Origin: Globodera rostochiensis
Lineage: Eukaryota; Nematoda; Chromadorea; Rhabditida; Heteroderidae
Reading direction: 5' to 3'
Assembly (NCBI GenBank): GCA_018350325.1
Contig: JAEVLN010000031.1
Location: forward strand, 603,472-667,471
DNA: 64,000 nt
Position numbers and translations under genes: made by a program. Of this stretch, positions 1 through 10,894 are shown piece after piece. The first letter of the stretch is position 1, and the number at the start of each line of letters is the position of its first letter. The notes below the pieces were generated by a model. It was not told where the DNA came from. It searched no databases and worked only from the letters and a program-made list of their open reading frames with translations.

Positions 1-395
1 GGAGAAGGTTAACGTCGTTACGATGAGCAATCAACGAGTGAACGAAGGTAGTAATGTTGAAGCAAAGAATTTTAACCTCTGCTGGCTGTCTTGGAAGTGA
101 ATGCGGACGGACGGGGACGGGAGGAGATGGGGGAAAGGGGAAAAAAGTACGGGAAAAGCGTATAGAAGAATAGTGCCGAAAAAAAATTGGCACTATTAAA
201 ACTTTTAGAAATTATCACTGGCTAATTAGAAAAAGACAGACTTTCTAATTGGCAAGTTGCTCGTTTGGCTTACAAATTAGGTTATCTCGAGAGGAAATGG
301 AGAACCTCTTGAAATTTTAAAATTTTTGCATTTAAATATCTTTTGGAGACCAATCTTTCTTTGAAATGGGCTAAAATTTTACTGAACAATTTTTA
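1..395. other. Non-coding flank, nothing recognised
   Basis: No open frame with coding character, RNA gene or repeat could be recognised. It directly precedes a BTB gene remnant, so part of it may be that gene's former 5' flank, but it does not visibly match the 5' flanks of the BTB copies near 48.6 and 59.6 kb. Confidence 0.4.
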
Positions 396-705
396 ATGAT
401 TATTCCCAAAATGATAGCTCCGAAATCAGATTCTTTGGTTGGTCGGATGAAGCTGAGCACGAGCAACGGCGCGGATGTGCACTTTTTGGTGTGGGATGGA
501 GACAAAAAAAGGCGAGTTGAGGCAATTAATAATCATTTTTGGAATGCCTTAAAAACATTTTTTTATAAATTCAAATTCTTTTAATTAAAAATAAATTATA
601 AGGCACTTCGCTGGGTAGAGGAAAAATGCCGTCAAAATGGAAAGAGCGTTCTGGAGAACAGACGTGAAATGCTCGGCCTGGCACTCTTCAATTTGTTTTC
701 CTAAC
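396..705 (+). pseudogene. Collapsed BTB/BACK gene remnant
   Basis: The first part encodes a BTB N-terminus (SDSLVGRMKLSTSNGADVHF, then LVWDGDKK). It then jumps, a few bases into what is intron 1 in the other copies (GCGAGT donor still visible), straight to the last codons of a BACK exon (WNA). The next intron is preserved in sequence but its donor GT has become TT. The following BACK exon (from about 600) reads ALRWVEEKCRQNGK...LENRREMLG and then hits a stop after FNLFS. Comparison with the intact copy at 46-48.6 kb shows that most of BTB and half of BACK are deleted and nothing downstream remains. Seen: the two homologous blocks and the lost donor. Inferred: non-functional deletion derivative of the family. 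Confidence 0.8.
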
Positions 706-1299
706 GTGCCACAAAAGGATTTTTCTGCTGTTATTGGTGCATAGATTTTGTAAAACTTTTAAATACAAAACTTTTTTATTTATTCTTTTTAAAATACCCA
801 ATCCACCAAAATTTGGCACTATCAAAGTTTTGAACTCCGTCTCGTCGCTTTAGACAGTTCCGTCCGGAAAATTGTTTCATAGCCCCAACAACCCAAAAAC
901 GATCCCTCTCGCCTTTTTCCTGTTGCTGTTAGCCCGTTAAAATTTAAATTAAAAAAAAATCCTCTTCACTTAATTTTTAATACTATTTTAAATAGTGATT
1001 AACTCGTTTTAAATTCACCCGGGCTCAAATTAACAAAATGGTGCTTATTTTTATGCCTCGAGATGCTAAAACTGCTTTTATATCTTGCGCTTTATTTTTA
1101 CTCTGCGCTTTAACTATGGCACGAAAAGTGATTAACAGCTTTTAAGACTTCATTTTTTTGAAAAAGCAAACCGACTAGCTTTCGAGGCCTAAGAAGAATC
1201 CTGGCTCAAATTAATGTGCATATAATTGACAAATTGGTTTATTTTTTTAGAGGTATTTTAAGCGGTTTTTTAATCTACCTACATTGAAATCAAAGAATA
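706..1299. other. AT-rich spacer
   Basis: No coding or RNA feature recognised between the BTB/BACK remnant and the duplicated BTB 5' flank. Confidence 0.4.
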
Positions 1300-1970
1300 A
1301 AAGTCCCCACCATTGAAACCATGAACTTCGATGGTAAAAAGGAAACAATTTCTAAAAAATTTTAAAATATTTCACACAATTTTTTTCCCAAATAAAAATT
1401 TGTATCATTTTTTAAAAATGACAATTTTCTAAAGGATTATCCGCTGACGGTTTGTCCTTCACTGGCAGATTGTCCTTCACTGACGGATTGCCCTATGACG
1501 AATTGGGCACTGACAGATTGTCCGGAGGCACATTCGTGGGGGGGGGGGGATTATTTATTTAAATATGTACCATTTACATTATTCGGGCCGACCATCCCAC
1601 ACACTGCATTGTCGTTCACTTTTGACCATTTTCACCGTTCACTTTCATTCTCATTCATTCAGTTTGGGCACTCGCATTTGACTCTCTCTTGACTTTGCCC
1701 AACAAATTTTGACCATTGGGATACATTTTAGTGGTCCGGTTTTGGATTTTCTTTTAAAAACATTTCGAATTGGCAATGACATTATAACAATTTTATAAAG
1801 GACGCAAAAAATCCGTAAAAATGTTCACAGTAATCTGCAAATTAATATTCATATAATTCAAAAAAGCATTTAAATTTAGAACGTAAACTGGTACACAGAG
1901 CTCCCGTTAGAAATTAATTTCCTGGAATTTTCACACTTTCCAAGCTCAATACCCGTATAAAGCCAAAGGG
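1300..1970 (+). promoter_or_regulatory. Duplicated BTB-gene 5' flank
   Basis: In sense orientation this stretch matches the upstream regions of the minus-strand BTB genes at 48.6-49.9 kb and 59.6-60.1 kb. It holds a segment around 1,300-1,400 that matches 49,790-49,890 reversed. Next are two to four units of the 18-bp CTGACGGATTGTCCTTCA minisatellite (1,440-1,520), a G-run, and a block with GCACTCGCATTTGACTCTCT. Last comes ACAGAGCTCCCGTTAGAAAT just before the coding sequence. In the other copies this last block lies about 100-150 bp upstream of the BTB start codon; here it is joined directly to MATH exon sequence at about 1,947. It is probably the promoter and 5' UTR; promoter activity itself is inferred. 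Confidence 0.7.
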
Positions 1971-2494
1971 ATGATTGTGCTGAAAATCGAAAAAGTGTCT
2001 GAATATGCGCGAGATGACGTGATTGATCACCGACTCAGCGAGGCCGTGTACATTAGGGGCCTTCCTTGGAAAATATCGACGACTTCGGATGCCCTTTTCA
2101 ACAGATTTGGTTTTTACCTCCGGTGCAACGATGAAAACACTGGTGGGCATTTTGGTCACTAACAATAAAATAATATTAATTTTCATGCCATTTAATTATT
2201 AAGATTCCAATTGGAGCTGTGCCGGTACGCCAACAGTTAGAATTGTTTCACAAAAGGAGGGAAAAAAGGACCACACTCGGGTGATCTTCCGAAGCATTTT
2301 TAATTCGAAGGAGAAGCGATGGGGAATTGAATTTTTCAAAATGTCATTTAAGGTTATATGATCAAAATGTCTGCCCGGGCCTTACAAAAATTTAGGTATT
2401 GATGGAGCCGAAGAACGGCTGGTATGACGCGAAGAATGACACGGTGATTTTGAGCGCTGAAGTGACTGCCGAAGAACCGATCGGAGTCGAATGA
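1971..2494 (+). CDS. MATH-domain-only protein (5'-truncated BTB-BACK-MATH)
   Basis: Three exons (1,971-2,142; 2,204-2,352; 2,396-2,494) keep consistent phases and give an open frame of 139 aa from the first in-frame ATG. The product is almost exactly the C-terminal MATH domain: IVLKIEKVSE, YIRGLPWKI, FGFYLRCND, SNWSCAG, WGIEFF and NGWYDAKNDTVILSAEV. Introns are 43-61 bp with GT..AG ends. MATH domains bind substrates for CUL3-BTB ubiquitin ligases; without BTB this product could not dimerise or recruit CUL3 in the usual way. A family-type 5' flank is fused directly upstream, so it may still be transcribed. All splice sites and the stop are intact, unlike the frameshifted copy at 57-59.6 kb. 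Whether it is expressed is unknown; it could be a young pseudogene that has not yet decayed. Confidence 0.7.
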
Positions 2495-2819
2495 TTCGGA
2501 ATTTGTATTGGTCGTCAAAATTCTAAATTCATTTTTGTATTCATTTTCATTTTGTTTTTTCATTTTCCTTTTTGTAATTGAAATTCAAAATTCATATACC
2601 AATCGACTCCACTCTAAGCCTAACGCACGAATCTGTAAAATTCAAAAACGCTTTAAAATTTTCTATTGACGAAATCGTAATCTAGAATTTGCAAAAAAAA
2701 TAAAACCTAAAAGCATTTTCTTTTTCCAAAACCCACAGGGATCTCGAAAGATCACAAAAATCTCTCGTTGCTCTCTCACTTCTTTTCTCGCAGCCTATGT
2801 ACTATTTCTCGCTTGGCTA

Positions 2820-3053
2820 TCGGTCCGAAGGTCGAAAGGGTTTTGAGTGTTGAAGACTTTACTAAACCCATTAGGTCGAACATTATACCAAATGAAAGCT
2901 CTCGATGAGGAGAATTGTCCAATCACTTAGCTTTAACTTAATGATAACTCTATCTCATCGCGAGCTTTCATTTGGTATTATGTTCGACCTAATCAGTTTA
3001 GGTTAAAGAAAGTTACAACACTTTCGACCTTCGGACAATTCGACCTTCGGACC
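2820..3053. repeat. Long inverted repeat (hairpin 1)
   Basis: Left arm about 2,820-2,912 and right arm about 2,956-3,053 are near reverse complements: GGTCCGAAGGTCGAAAG against CTTTCGACCTTCGGACC at the tips and CCAAATGAAAGCTCTCGATG near the loop. Loop of about 45 bp contains ATTGTCCAATCACTTAGC, which resembles part of the hairpin at 60.6-60.8 kb. It would fold into a long double-stranded stem if transcribed. Confidence 0.8.
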
Positions 3054-3339
3054 GGATGGGTCTCGCTTAATATTCCCTTTCTTTCCTTTCTCAGAGAGCG
3101 CGCACATGCGAAGGCAATGAATAAACCAAACCAGGGCTCGGACCTCAAAATTTAAAAAATCCTCATTTGATACCAAAATCCGCAAATTCGGCATTTCTTC
3201 ATTAAAACAAAAAATTTAAGTTAACTTCGCTTCATTCGTTATATTTTATTGGTACAAACAATTGAATTTGAGCTGTCACAAATTAGCATTTTAGCGATTT
3301 TATATCTATTTTTTGCGCGAGATTTTTCAACAATTTTTG

Positions 3340-3460
3340 GGGGAAGAGGGGGGGGGGGGGGGGGGTCGGGCAGCGCCGTTAGGCGCCGCCGGGAAAATTT
3401 TGAATCAATTTGTTAACAGATTTGCAACCAAAATTGGAAGGAATGTGATGATGCTTTTTT
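3340..3460. repeat. GC-core dispersed repeat
   Basis: A run of about 20 G is followed by GCGCCGTTAGGCGCCGCCGG and then AAAATTTTGAATCAATTTGTTAACAGATTTGCAACC, a composite tail that recurs beside the same core at many sites in this window (for example 13,210, 44,330 and 50,590). Confidence 0.75.
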
Positions 3461-4471
3461 GCATTAAAAAAAGCTCCAACTTTTGAAAAAGCGCAAAAAA
3501 TCTCACATGGCCATTTCATGAAATATCTTACCAAATTTGGAATTTGATTTAGGTGTTAATGTACACTATAACTTACGCACCAACAGATTTGGAAATAGCA
3601 GGTGTGGGCACGGGCATCCGTATTGAAAAATTGACAACAAAATACGAGCTCAACAAATCGTTAAATTCATTTAAATTGATTCCGTTAGCAATTAAATGAA
3701 TAAAGTTCAACAAACAAACAAACAAACAAACCTATCACAAAGACAGCAGATAATTAGACAAATGTGTATTGTTACATTATTTACAAATTAATGTTTTAGT
3801 TATGGATTTTCGGATTTTTATTTAACCAAAAAGAAACGCAAATGATTTCTTTTTTGTTTTTTTCCTAGAAACTCTCTTTGTCTAGTTTTTCTTGTCTTGA
3901 CTAGGGTTGGCAGTTCCTGGGGATTCTTCGGCCGACCGAACCGGACCGAAATTATTCGATTCTTGTGAGCAATTTTTTTGCCAATTACTGTAAAAAACTA
4001 TTTGTGTCAGCGATTAATCACAATTCCGATATTTTAAATGTTTAAATGCAGAATAATCATCAAAGAAGTTAAGGCAGGAAAACCTCAAAAATTACTCAAC
4101 CATCCTCATTATCTTCAAACTAGTGTTCGGCAGATGGGTCTTTTCGGTAATCGGTAACGGTAATTCGGTAAATTACCGTTACCGAAAAATATTGGTCAAA
4201 TAAATTCGGTATATCGATCGGTAATTTTTGGAAATTTTTAATTGAACAAACCAATTTTCCAATACTTATAATTGATTATAGGCAATCTTTTGTTGAAAAA
4301 AACATCCCAGCGGTTTTCCGGGTTCAGTTCAACTGAATTTGAAGAGAAAAATTTTTGATCCCCATATATTGGAACAACTGCAAATAGCCCATACAGAACC
4401 AGGTATAAAATTTTTTACCGAGGTAATATTTTGAAGCGAATCCTTCCGTTCTCGTCCGATTTCAAATCATC

Positions 4472-4620
4472 TCATCCGCTGCCCATGAGCAGTTCCGCTA
4501 GCTCGTCATAATATTCGGGCTCCTCCATGCGCACATTGACGCTCAACAGCTTGCGCGGCTGTCCACCGGGTTGTAGCTGAGCTGGGTGAGCCCTCTGTAC
4601 GGGTAGAGCACGTCGATGAA
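4472..4620 (-). pseudogene. C-terminal coding remnant, unidentified
   Basis: On the minus strand one frame reads FIDVLYPYRGLTQLSYNP. After an apparent one-base loss, the next frame reads GQPRKLLSVNVRMEEPEYYD and ELAELLMGSG before a stop. Composition is much GC-richer than the surroundings and codon-like, so this looks like the last exon of a conserved protein, now frameshifted and cut off upstream. I do not recognise the family. Confidence 0.4.
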
Positions 4621-4719
4621 AATACATTTGGAAATTTTGCATAACTTTTATGGAACATTTGTGAGTAAAATGTAGGGCCCGGCCCGGATGTATTTACTAG
4701 GTAAAATTGCAAAATATGG

Positions 4720-5722
4720 CCATAACATTGTATCTAAAAGTGTCAAATATTGTCATAAAATTGTATGTAAAAGTGTCAAATATGGCCATAAAATTATGTA
4801 AGTTAAATATGACAAAAAATTGCCAAAATCCAATTGCGTCCAGCCCTGGTATCGATCCTCAATGTATATTAATTGAATTTAGTTCATTAATAAATTATGG
4901 TATTTGCTATTTCATTAATAATGAGCTTTATTTTTATTTTTGGTAAAAAATGTCACAAAATGCATTTACAAATTAGAGTCGCGTAGTCGTTCAACTAGAT
5001 TTTGTATTTAAATCATCGGGTGATTAAATCCCTTTCAAAAAAGTTATAATCAAACATTTTTTAAAAGGTTTATATGATTGTTTAGCTCCTATTAGATATT
5101 AGCTTCTAAACATAGAGAGCTTTCAATTGGTACCAAATTTCTTTACTTTGTTTTGTGCCAAGAAAAGTTATGGCACCATAAGCGCGGCGTTGGGGCACCC
5201 AGTTGAGTCCAATGCTAAACGCAATTTTCTAAATTAATTGTGGAATACGGAAACCCCTTTTTTTGTCAAATTCATTCGCTACACTCCGATCAAAAAGGCA
5301 TAATTGTAAATAAACTTAATCCACTTGTCGAACGATTGCAACTTAAAAAACCAATTAACTTTTAATCAGTGTTAAATATAACCAGTTTATTTCTTCTTTT
5401 CTCTCTCAACCAAACATTTTTTTACATTAATCATTTTCATACAAAAATTGTGCAATATTTTTAGACCAATTTTTGGTAGAAACGAATAGGAAGGAATCTT
5501 TTTTTTATAGAATCTAACAAATTTGAAGGGAATTGAGCATTTTTGAACGTATTATTAGAATTTTCTTCGCATTTTTAAGAAAATACGAAAATATTATGCA
5601 CACCCTAAAATGGTCATAATTTATTATGCCAATTTTTTTTTGTCGTTATCCAGTCCGTTATTATTGATTAATATTTTTAAACATTTTTTTCTAATCCATT
5701 AAACTTCCATAGTTTTATTAAA
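4720..5722. other. AT-rich spacer
   Basis: No gene recognised. 4,675-4,850 contains repeated AAATATGGCCATAA units between GGGCCCGG and CCAGCCCTGG, like the interior of the foldback elements described elsewhere, but boundaries could not be fixed. Confidence 0.35.
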
Positions 5723-5948
5723 ATGTGTTGTAACGGTTGCACGGACATGTGGATGTGCTGCTGTTGTTGTCAAGTCACAAAAGTGAATTTTGTTATTAAA
5801 TTAATTTGTCCGTCAAATATAAATAATAAATGAATTCATTCAGGGTGCCCAAGCTGTGGCTTGGATTTGTCTGGTGCTTGGCTTCCTTTGCCTGCCATTT
5901 TCAATTATATTTTTTGAAAAATCATTGTTATATTTCAATAAACAATAA
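5723..5948 (+). CDS. Small cysteine-rich single-pass membrane protein
   Basis: Two exons (5,723-5,782 and 5,844-5,948) give a 54-aa product. Exon 1 reads MCCNGCTDMWMCCCCCQVTK, with eight cysteines in twenty residues. Exon 2 begins GAQAVAWICLVLGF and continues with a hydrophobic stretch ending PFSIIFF, one membrane-spanning segment of about 20 residues, followed by a short tail EKSLLYFNKQ. The intron has a GTGAAT donor and TTCATTCAG acceptor in phase 0. Cysteine clusters before a membrane segment suggest palmitoylation or metal binding, but this is inference. The gene is too short for simple frame scans. No homologue is named. Alternative: an exon pair of a larger gene. Confidence 0.55.
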
Positions 5949-6392
5949 AATAACAACAAAAAAAAAAATTATAGAAAAAACAAAAAAAGTATAAAAAAAT
6001 TGAACCTCTAGTTTTAATTGACTTTCGCCACAAAAAATAGGGCATTCTTGCACCCCTGCTGTTCATGGATAAAGCAATTAGTAACCGCTCGATGTTCACC
6101 TTGTCCAAATTGACTTTGTACGCTGGAACATTACGAATTTGAATTCTCACGGGCCCGGTTGAATAGTTTTTGAACAAAAGTCAATGCCACAGCGCTCAAT
6201 CGTCGACCACTTCAAGTCGAGCAGGTTGATCAATCGCGTTAAGAGTGTGCCCATCAAATCAGAAATTTAATTTTAAAATTCTTAATCAAAAACCTCTATG
6301 GACGCGTAGATGGAATGATTCGTTGTCCTTTCAAACAGAAGCGAAGTGAAACGGAGCACGGATAGAACCGGCGACTCGAGAGTGTCGTAAAA
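5949..6392 (-). other. Possible minus-strand coding fragments
   Basis: Minus-strand frames contain LSVLRFTSLLFERTTNHSIY (about 6,310-6,370) and VRIQIRNVPAYKVNLDKVN (about 6,080-6,150), followed by IERLLIALSMN. Both look coding but lie in frames that do not join without an unsupported splice or frameshift. No family recognised. Confidence 0.25.
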
Positions 6393-6449
6393 GTGATTCC
6401 TCTACCAGCACGGCGTCCAAAATCTCGTCGCATTTATTCAAACATCGAA

Positions 6450-6891
6450 CCACCGCCCCATTTCTGTCTAAAAGTGAAACAGCAAAAATACAAAATGCGC
6501 GTTAATTTTGAGCAGAAAGTGCGGGGCGGCAATGGAAGCGATCTGCACGTGTTCCAGGGGGGGGGGGTGTCGTTGGTGCCTATATGCACCGCCGGGAAAA
6601 ATATTTTGAAGATTTAACAAGATAAGCTGTCATGCTCTCCGGGCGAAATTGAGACCAGATACTCATTTGTTTCAAGAGGATTTGGCCAAGTTGCCGATCA
6701 GAAAAATGGGTGTCTTCAAAGACTACGTCAAGTCGTTGATCGACATTGGACTGGGTCCACAGCGAGAGCTGGAGCCGCAGGCAGCCCAACTGCCCGCGTT
6801 CGACAACCCGTTCAAGCAGGTAAAGAAGAGCAACATGTACATTGCAGATGAGGAAATGATGGGCTCGTTTGTTGATTCCGAACTGTCCTGA
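6450..6891 (+). pseudogene. Conserved-looking exons split by a GC-core repeat
   Basis: A first block reads VKQQKYKMRVNFEQKVRGGN then GSDLHVFQ (to about 6,556). It is interrupted by a G-run plus a degenerate GC-core repeat (GGTGCCTATATGCACCGCCGG). A second block from about 6,620 reads ALRAKLRPDTHLFQEDLAKL, PIRKMGVFKDYVKSLIDIG, GPQRELEPQAAQLPAFDNPF and KQVKKSNMYIADEEMMG, and ends SFVDSELS-stop. Codon use is balanced and GC-rich relative to the flanks. I do not recognise the protein. The repeat sits where coding sequence would be expected, so the gene is probably inactivated unless the repeat lies in an intron. Confidence 0.4.
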
Positions 6892-6987
6892 TCACTTGTA
6901 TTTCCTACCAATCTTTTGTTCTTAGGGCGAATTTTGAATTTTGCCAGTGACATCATGTTTTTGTGAAACCGAATTGCGCGTTTTTTT

Positions 6988-7590
6988 GTGGGTGAGAAGA
7001 ACGCCGGTGCCAGCACATCAGTGTCTTCTTACGGGTCCTACGGTGTTGACAGTGTACAACGGCGTCGAGCGGTGTCAGAGGCGGCGGGCATCCAGCGACC
7101 GGTGTGCGGCCGCTCCAACGACGGCCTGGACCGATTGACCCTAACCGTTCGGCAATGTGGAGTGGGGTTTGATGGCATACCATTTTGGCACGGTGGATGA
7201 GGAGGACAATGATGAGTTGGAAGGGGAGCAGAATCAGCAGCAGCAAACGGTGATGGAGAACGAGGAGGTGGAGCAGTACAATGCATACCGAAATCAGCAC
7301 AGCTTCAGTATGAAGGACGCGCAGAAAGAGGTGGATTTGCAAGCTCCTTTTAAAGAATTTTTGTTCCTTTTTATTATAATGCTGATCCAACAATCTCTGA
7401 ACTCGGCGATGATGCGGAGAAGGAAAACGCCATGATTGGAACAAAAAAGGAGGTGAAACGGTGGAAAAATTTTACTGTAGCCTATTTTATTTGATTTTTT
7501 ATGTGTAGGCCACTTCACGCTCCCCGTCGTCCATCGTGTCCATTTGTTCATCAGTTTTAGTTGTGCCTAAAACACCTCCAGACACGGTAA
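6988..7590 (+). pseudogene. Unidentified coding remnant, Gln/Glu-rich
   Basis: One frame encodes NAGASTSVSSYGSYGVDSVQ, RRRAVSEAAGIQRPVCGRSN and DGLDRLTLTVRQCG. The adjacent frame then encodes FGTVDEEDNDELEGEQNQQQ, QTVMENEEVEQYNAYRNQHS and FSMKDAQKE. A third frame continues NADPTISELGDDAEKENAMI then GTKKE before a GTGAAA. A last stretch after TGTGTAG reads ATSRSPSSIVSI...PKTPPD before GGTAAC. The pieces look like one gene on the same strand, but the first join needs a frameshift and the next would need an intron of only about 25 bp. Family unknown; likely decayed, possibly part of the same gene as the block just upstream. Confidence 0.35.
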
Positions 7591-9232
7591 CAAATCATTC
7601 ATGACCGAATTTGAATGTCTTATATAATCTTGAGAAGTACTTAAAAGTTATGGAGTCGCTGATCAGGAATATGACATCAGAGCTATCATAAGACATCATT
7701 TAATTTATGATTTTTGAAGAAAAAAAAATGCAATTTTTCCAATGTCGAGAAGGAGGTGTTTCTAGCGGTATTCGGGGGCGTAGAATCCGAATCTGACATC
7801 CATTTGGATCAATTTAGGATCCCAAATTCGAATTATTTTCGGAAATAAAACATTTCAAACATCATTTTTGCCTCAACATTTGGGTCATTGATGAAATTTA
7901 AGAGCAGGCAAACTTTGTCGACAAACGGGTCAATTCGTAGCAATGGCTTAGAGAAATTTCGGACGAAAGCGTCTTGGATCGCTTTAGCCGTGCCCACGAG
8001 CTCATCCAAAAACGCCGATTTGCATCTGTAAATGGAAACCGCTACTTCGGCTGTTAGTGTTTTTTTTTAAACAATTGTAACCTTTTTTATTTCATTTTCC
8101 AAAATTGTTAATCTTTTTGTTTTGTTCCAATTTTTCGCACAATTTCTTTGTATCGCTTAAATGTGCCACACTTATTGAAATCGAGCAGATGGGGAAAGTG
8201 CCTGAAATTTGGCCAATTTTCTTACACACTTATGTTTAGAAATGGAAAATAATGTGTTGGGTGAGCGTCTTCATAGTTCCCTTCTTTTTCGACTTAGTGG
8301 AGCGCTCAAAGGACGAAAATGAAACAAATTTTGTGCAGGAAATTTAAAAATGAAAATTAAATCGAAAATTTCCTATTTAAAATTACATTTTCAATTAAAT
8401 TTAATTATATCGCCAATTTTAATTGATTTTGTACATTTCACTAAATCCAGAATCGGACATATCACCACCTAAGTCAGAATTAAAGAAAAATGATCGAATT
8501 TGGAAGGGAAACATAAAAAAATTTTAACTCTGGGAATTCTTCAGCTCAAATGGCTCACTGCCAAGAAGCAATGATAAAAGTTGGGAAGAAATGAAGCGGA
8601 GCTTTTTAAATCGTGAAAAGAAACCGCTAATTGCCTGCCCCTGATGTGCCGAACACATCTTGTCTCGTCCCCGATCCCCGACATGGCATGCCCCGGCCTC
8701 CCCGAGCGCGGTTTGTAGGATGATTTTCTGAAAATAATCTCTAAAAAGAAATTAACAAATCTTTTTGTATCCTTTTAATAACACATCAATAGAGAGACCC
8801 ATAATAATAGGTGCAACAAAGTATTTATTTTGATAGATTTGCTATGCAATCAAAAGGGCTCATGGGATAATGCAATATTTAGAAAGATAGGATAACATTG
8901 ATGTCCGAACGACAGTCGGTGTGACTTCAAATGCTATTTAAATTCTTTTGTTGGCGCTAATGAGAGGACCCTTAAATAATAAGCTCCTCTCGAAAATTCA
9001 CTGATCGTTTCTAAGTGTTCTTTAATATTTTAAAACAGAATGACCCGCGTTTTGGAATTTTCAATTTGAAAGCCTAATTATCTTTCTTTTGAGGCCCCTT
9101 AAATAATAAGCTCCTCTCAAAAATTCACTGCTCGTTTCTAAGCGTTCTTTACCCCGGCGAGGGTGAACTAACACCCCTAAAGATTGACAATTTTGGTGAG
9201 CAACAAGTACTTTTGAAAATGTGACTTATGTG
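7591..9232. other. Spacer with a 60-bp direct repeat
   Basis: No gene recognised. A block containing CCTTAAATAATAAGCTCCTC occurs twice (about 8,968-9,031 and 9,094-9,152), about 125 bp apart and nearly identical over 60 bp. Confidence 0.45.
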
Positions 9233-9350
9233 TGCAGTTGTGGTGTAGTGGTAACTGGTATAGTCTCCGGGATGGGTCAACTTGGGGTTCGGCTCCCGAT
9301 TGCGTAAATGAATTTTTACAACTTTATATGAATCCCAATGACGGAAGAAA
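9233..9350 (+). repeat. tRNA-derived SINE-like unit
   Basis: GTGGTGTAGTGGTAACTGG resembles a polymerase III A box and GGGGTTCGGCTCCCG a B box, about 35 bp apart, followed by GCGTAAATGAATTTTTAC. Similar A-box/B-box pairs with related tails occur at 14.35, 37.2, 44.7, 50.07, 50.83 and 56.34 kb. Cloverleaf stems do not close well, so a functional tRNA is unlikely. Confidence 0.6.
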
Positions 9351-9370
9351 CAATTTTTAAAATTTTTAAA

Positions 9371-9762
9371 GGGTGTCCGTACGTTTTGCCTCCGATCATT
9401 TTGCCTCCGGTACGTTTTGCCTCCCCAGCTAAAATAGTACGTTTTGCCTCCCCAGCAAAAATGGACGTTTTGCCTCCTCAGCAAAAATGTTACATTTTGC
9501 CAACTCATCAAAAACTTAAATTTCTGTCAATTTCGAACCCCGGACCCGAATTCGAAGGTTTTTCTTTCCAAAATTTTTTCGGAATCTTTTGACCTCAAAA
9601 ACATTCAAACACATGCTCAAAATCATTCAAGAAACGTAACATTGCCAAACCGTACCGGAGGCAAAATGATCGGAGGCAAAACGTACCATTTTTGCTGGGG
9701 TGGTAAAACGTACCATTTTTGCTGGGGAGGCAAAATGATCGGAGGCAAAACGTAGTGTAACC
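9371..9762. mobile_element. Foldback element with TTTTGCCTCC motif
   Basis: It begins GGGTGTCCGTACGTTTTGCC and ends GGCAAAACGTAGTGTAACC. Flanking 8-bp direct repeats TTTTTAAA (9,363-9,370 and 9,763-9,770) are perfect. Inside, TTTTGCCTCC and its complement GGAGGCAAAA are iterated with GCAAAAATGG spacers. No transposase frame, so it is non-autonomous. Its ends differ from the YAGRG class in this window. Confidence 0.75.
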
Positions 9763-9770
9763 TTTTTAAA

Positions 9771-10894
9771 GTGTTTCCGTGTTTTTTAAAATATTTTTGA
9801 TGCCAATTCATTTTACTCTTTTGGCCAGCAAAATTGGGAGACTATTTAAAACATGTATTTATTACTTTGCTCAAAGTTGATCTTAAGTATTTTAGTGTCA
9901 TAAAATTGTAGTAAAAATAGCGCAATTTTTTATTCCATCTATTACTTTAAAATTTTGAGAATTCAACAAGTTATAGTCAAAAATCACTAAAAACTTCCAA
10001 AATTTAAGAAGTGTTAGCCGAATTTGGTTAATTTTGAAGCAATTTTCTTAACAAATATTGTTAAAATCTTCAAAAAAATTTCCGGAGGCGCCTATCGGCA
10101 CCGCCGACTCCTGTCATTCCTAAAAAGCTTCTAAAAACACCACCATTTTTTTAACTTTTGGATTGAAAATCCCAACAAAATTTCTAAAATTCTCTCGCGC
10201 CAATCCCCCCCCCCCTCAAATTTTTTTTGAAAACCGCTGACCAATTCACTCAAAGCAAAACTTGGCCACTGAGTTGTTGGGTCAAGTCAAACATGACGTG
10301 AACTCCATCAAATAATTTTTTTCAGTAATTACAAAATTCCCTTTACTTTGAGATTTAAAAATAAAATTATATTTTATGCTTGCCTAGTGAAGACATTGCT
10401 GAAATTTTTATAAAAAAAAAAAATTTATGAACAAAATTTTCATCAACCCCGAACCCCGAACCCCGACCCCGACCCCGAAAAATTTGGTCGTCCCCGACCC
10501 CGGCATTGCCAACCCCGGCCAACCCCGACCCCGACTTTCCCGCCCCCGAGGGGTCGGGGACCAACCCTACTCTAAACACAACTGACCTATGGTCAAGATG
10601 CATGAGTGGGGGCAAGTAACAAAAAATCCCAACTGAACCTGTGATCACGCGCCGTGGACCTAATTTTTTTAACCTAATATGTAACAATAATTAAAGCTTT
10701 GTCGGATAAAATTCTGCATACTCCTTTAAGACAGGGCTTCCATCGGGTAAAGACAATTCCCAAGTACAAACGTCTTGATTTCCAAGTACATAACGGGCCA
10801 ATTTTACGAATCAAGTACACTCAAAATTTATAATTTTAACGCAAACCTTTGCTGAACGTTTCGCCAATAATTCTTTAAATTTTTTTCACGGCAG
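9771..10894. other. Spacer with two dispersed repeats
   Basis: No gene recognised. It contains a GC-core repeat (10,078-10,115, GGCGCCTATCGGCACCGCCG) and a CCCCGACC-rich element (about 10,442-10,570) whose right end, GGGGACCAACCCTA, matches the ends of elements at 17.4 and 62.8 kb. Confidence 0.5.

Larger units (their letters stand above)
2495..4471. other. Gene-poor, repeat-bearing interval
   Basis: No gene recognised. It contains a long hairpin (2,820-3,053), a GC-core dispersed repeat with a long G-run (3,340-3,460), a short CAAA tandem near 3,715 and a small palindromic GGTAA/TTACC-rich element around 4,125-4,235. Confidence 0.5.

Noticed and set aside
6953..7444. 163-codon minus-strand frame
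   Set aside because: It is antisense to better plus-strand coding blocks and rich in HHRRLL-type shadow composition.
9233..9310. Functional tRNA gene
   Set aside because: A and B boxes are present but acceptor and anticodon stems do not pair; several similar units with shared tails point to a SINE.
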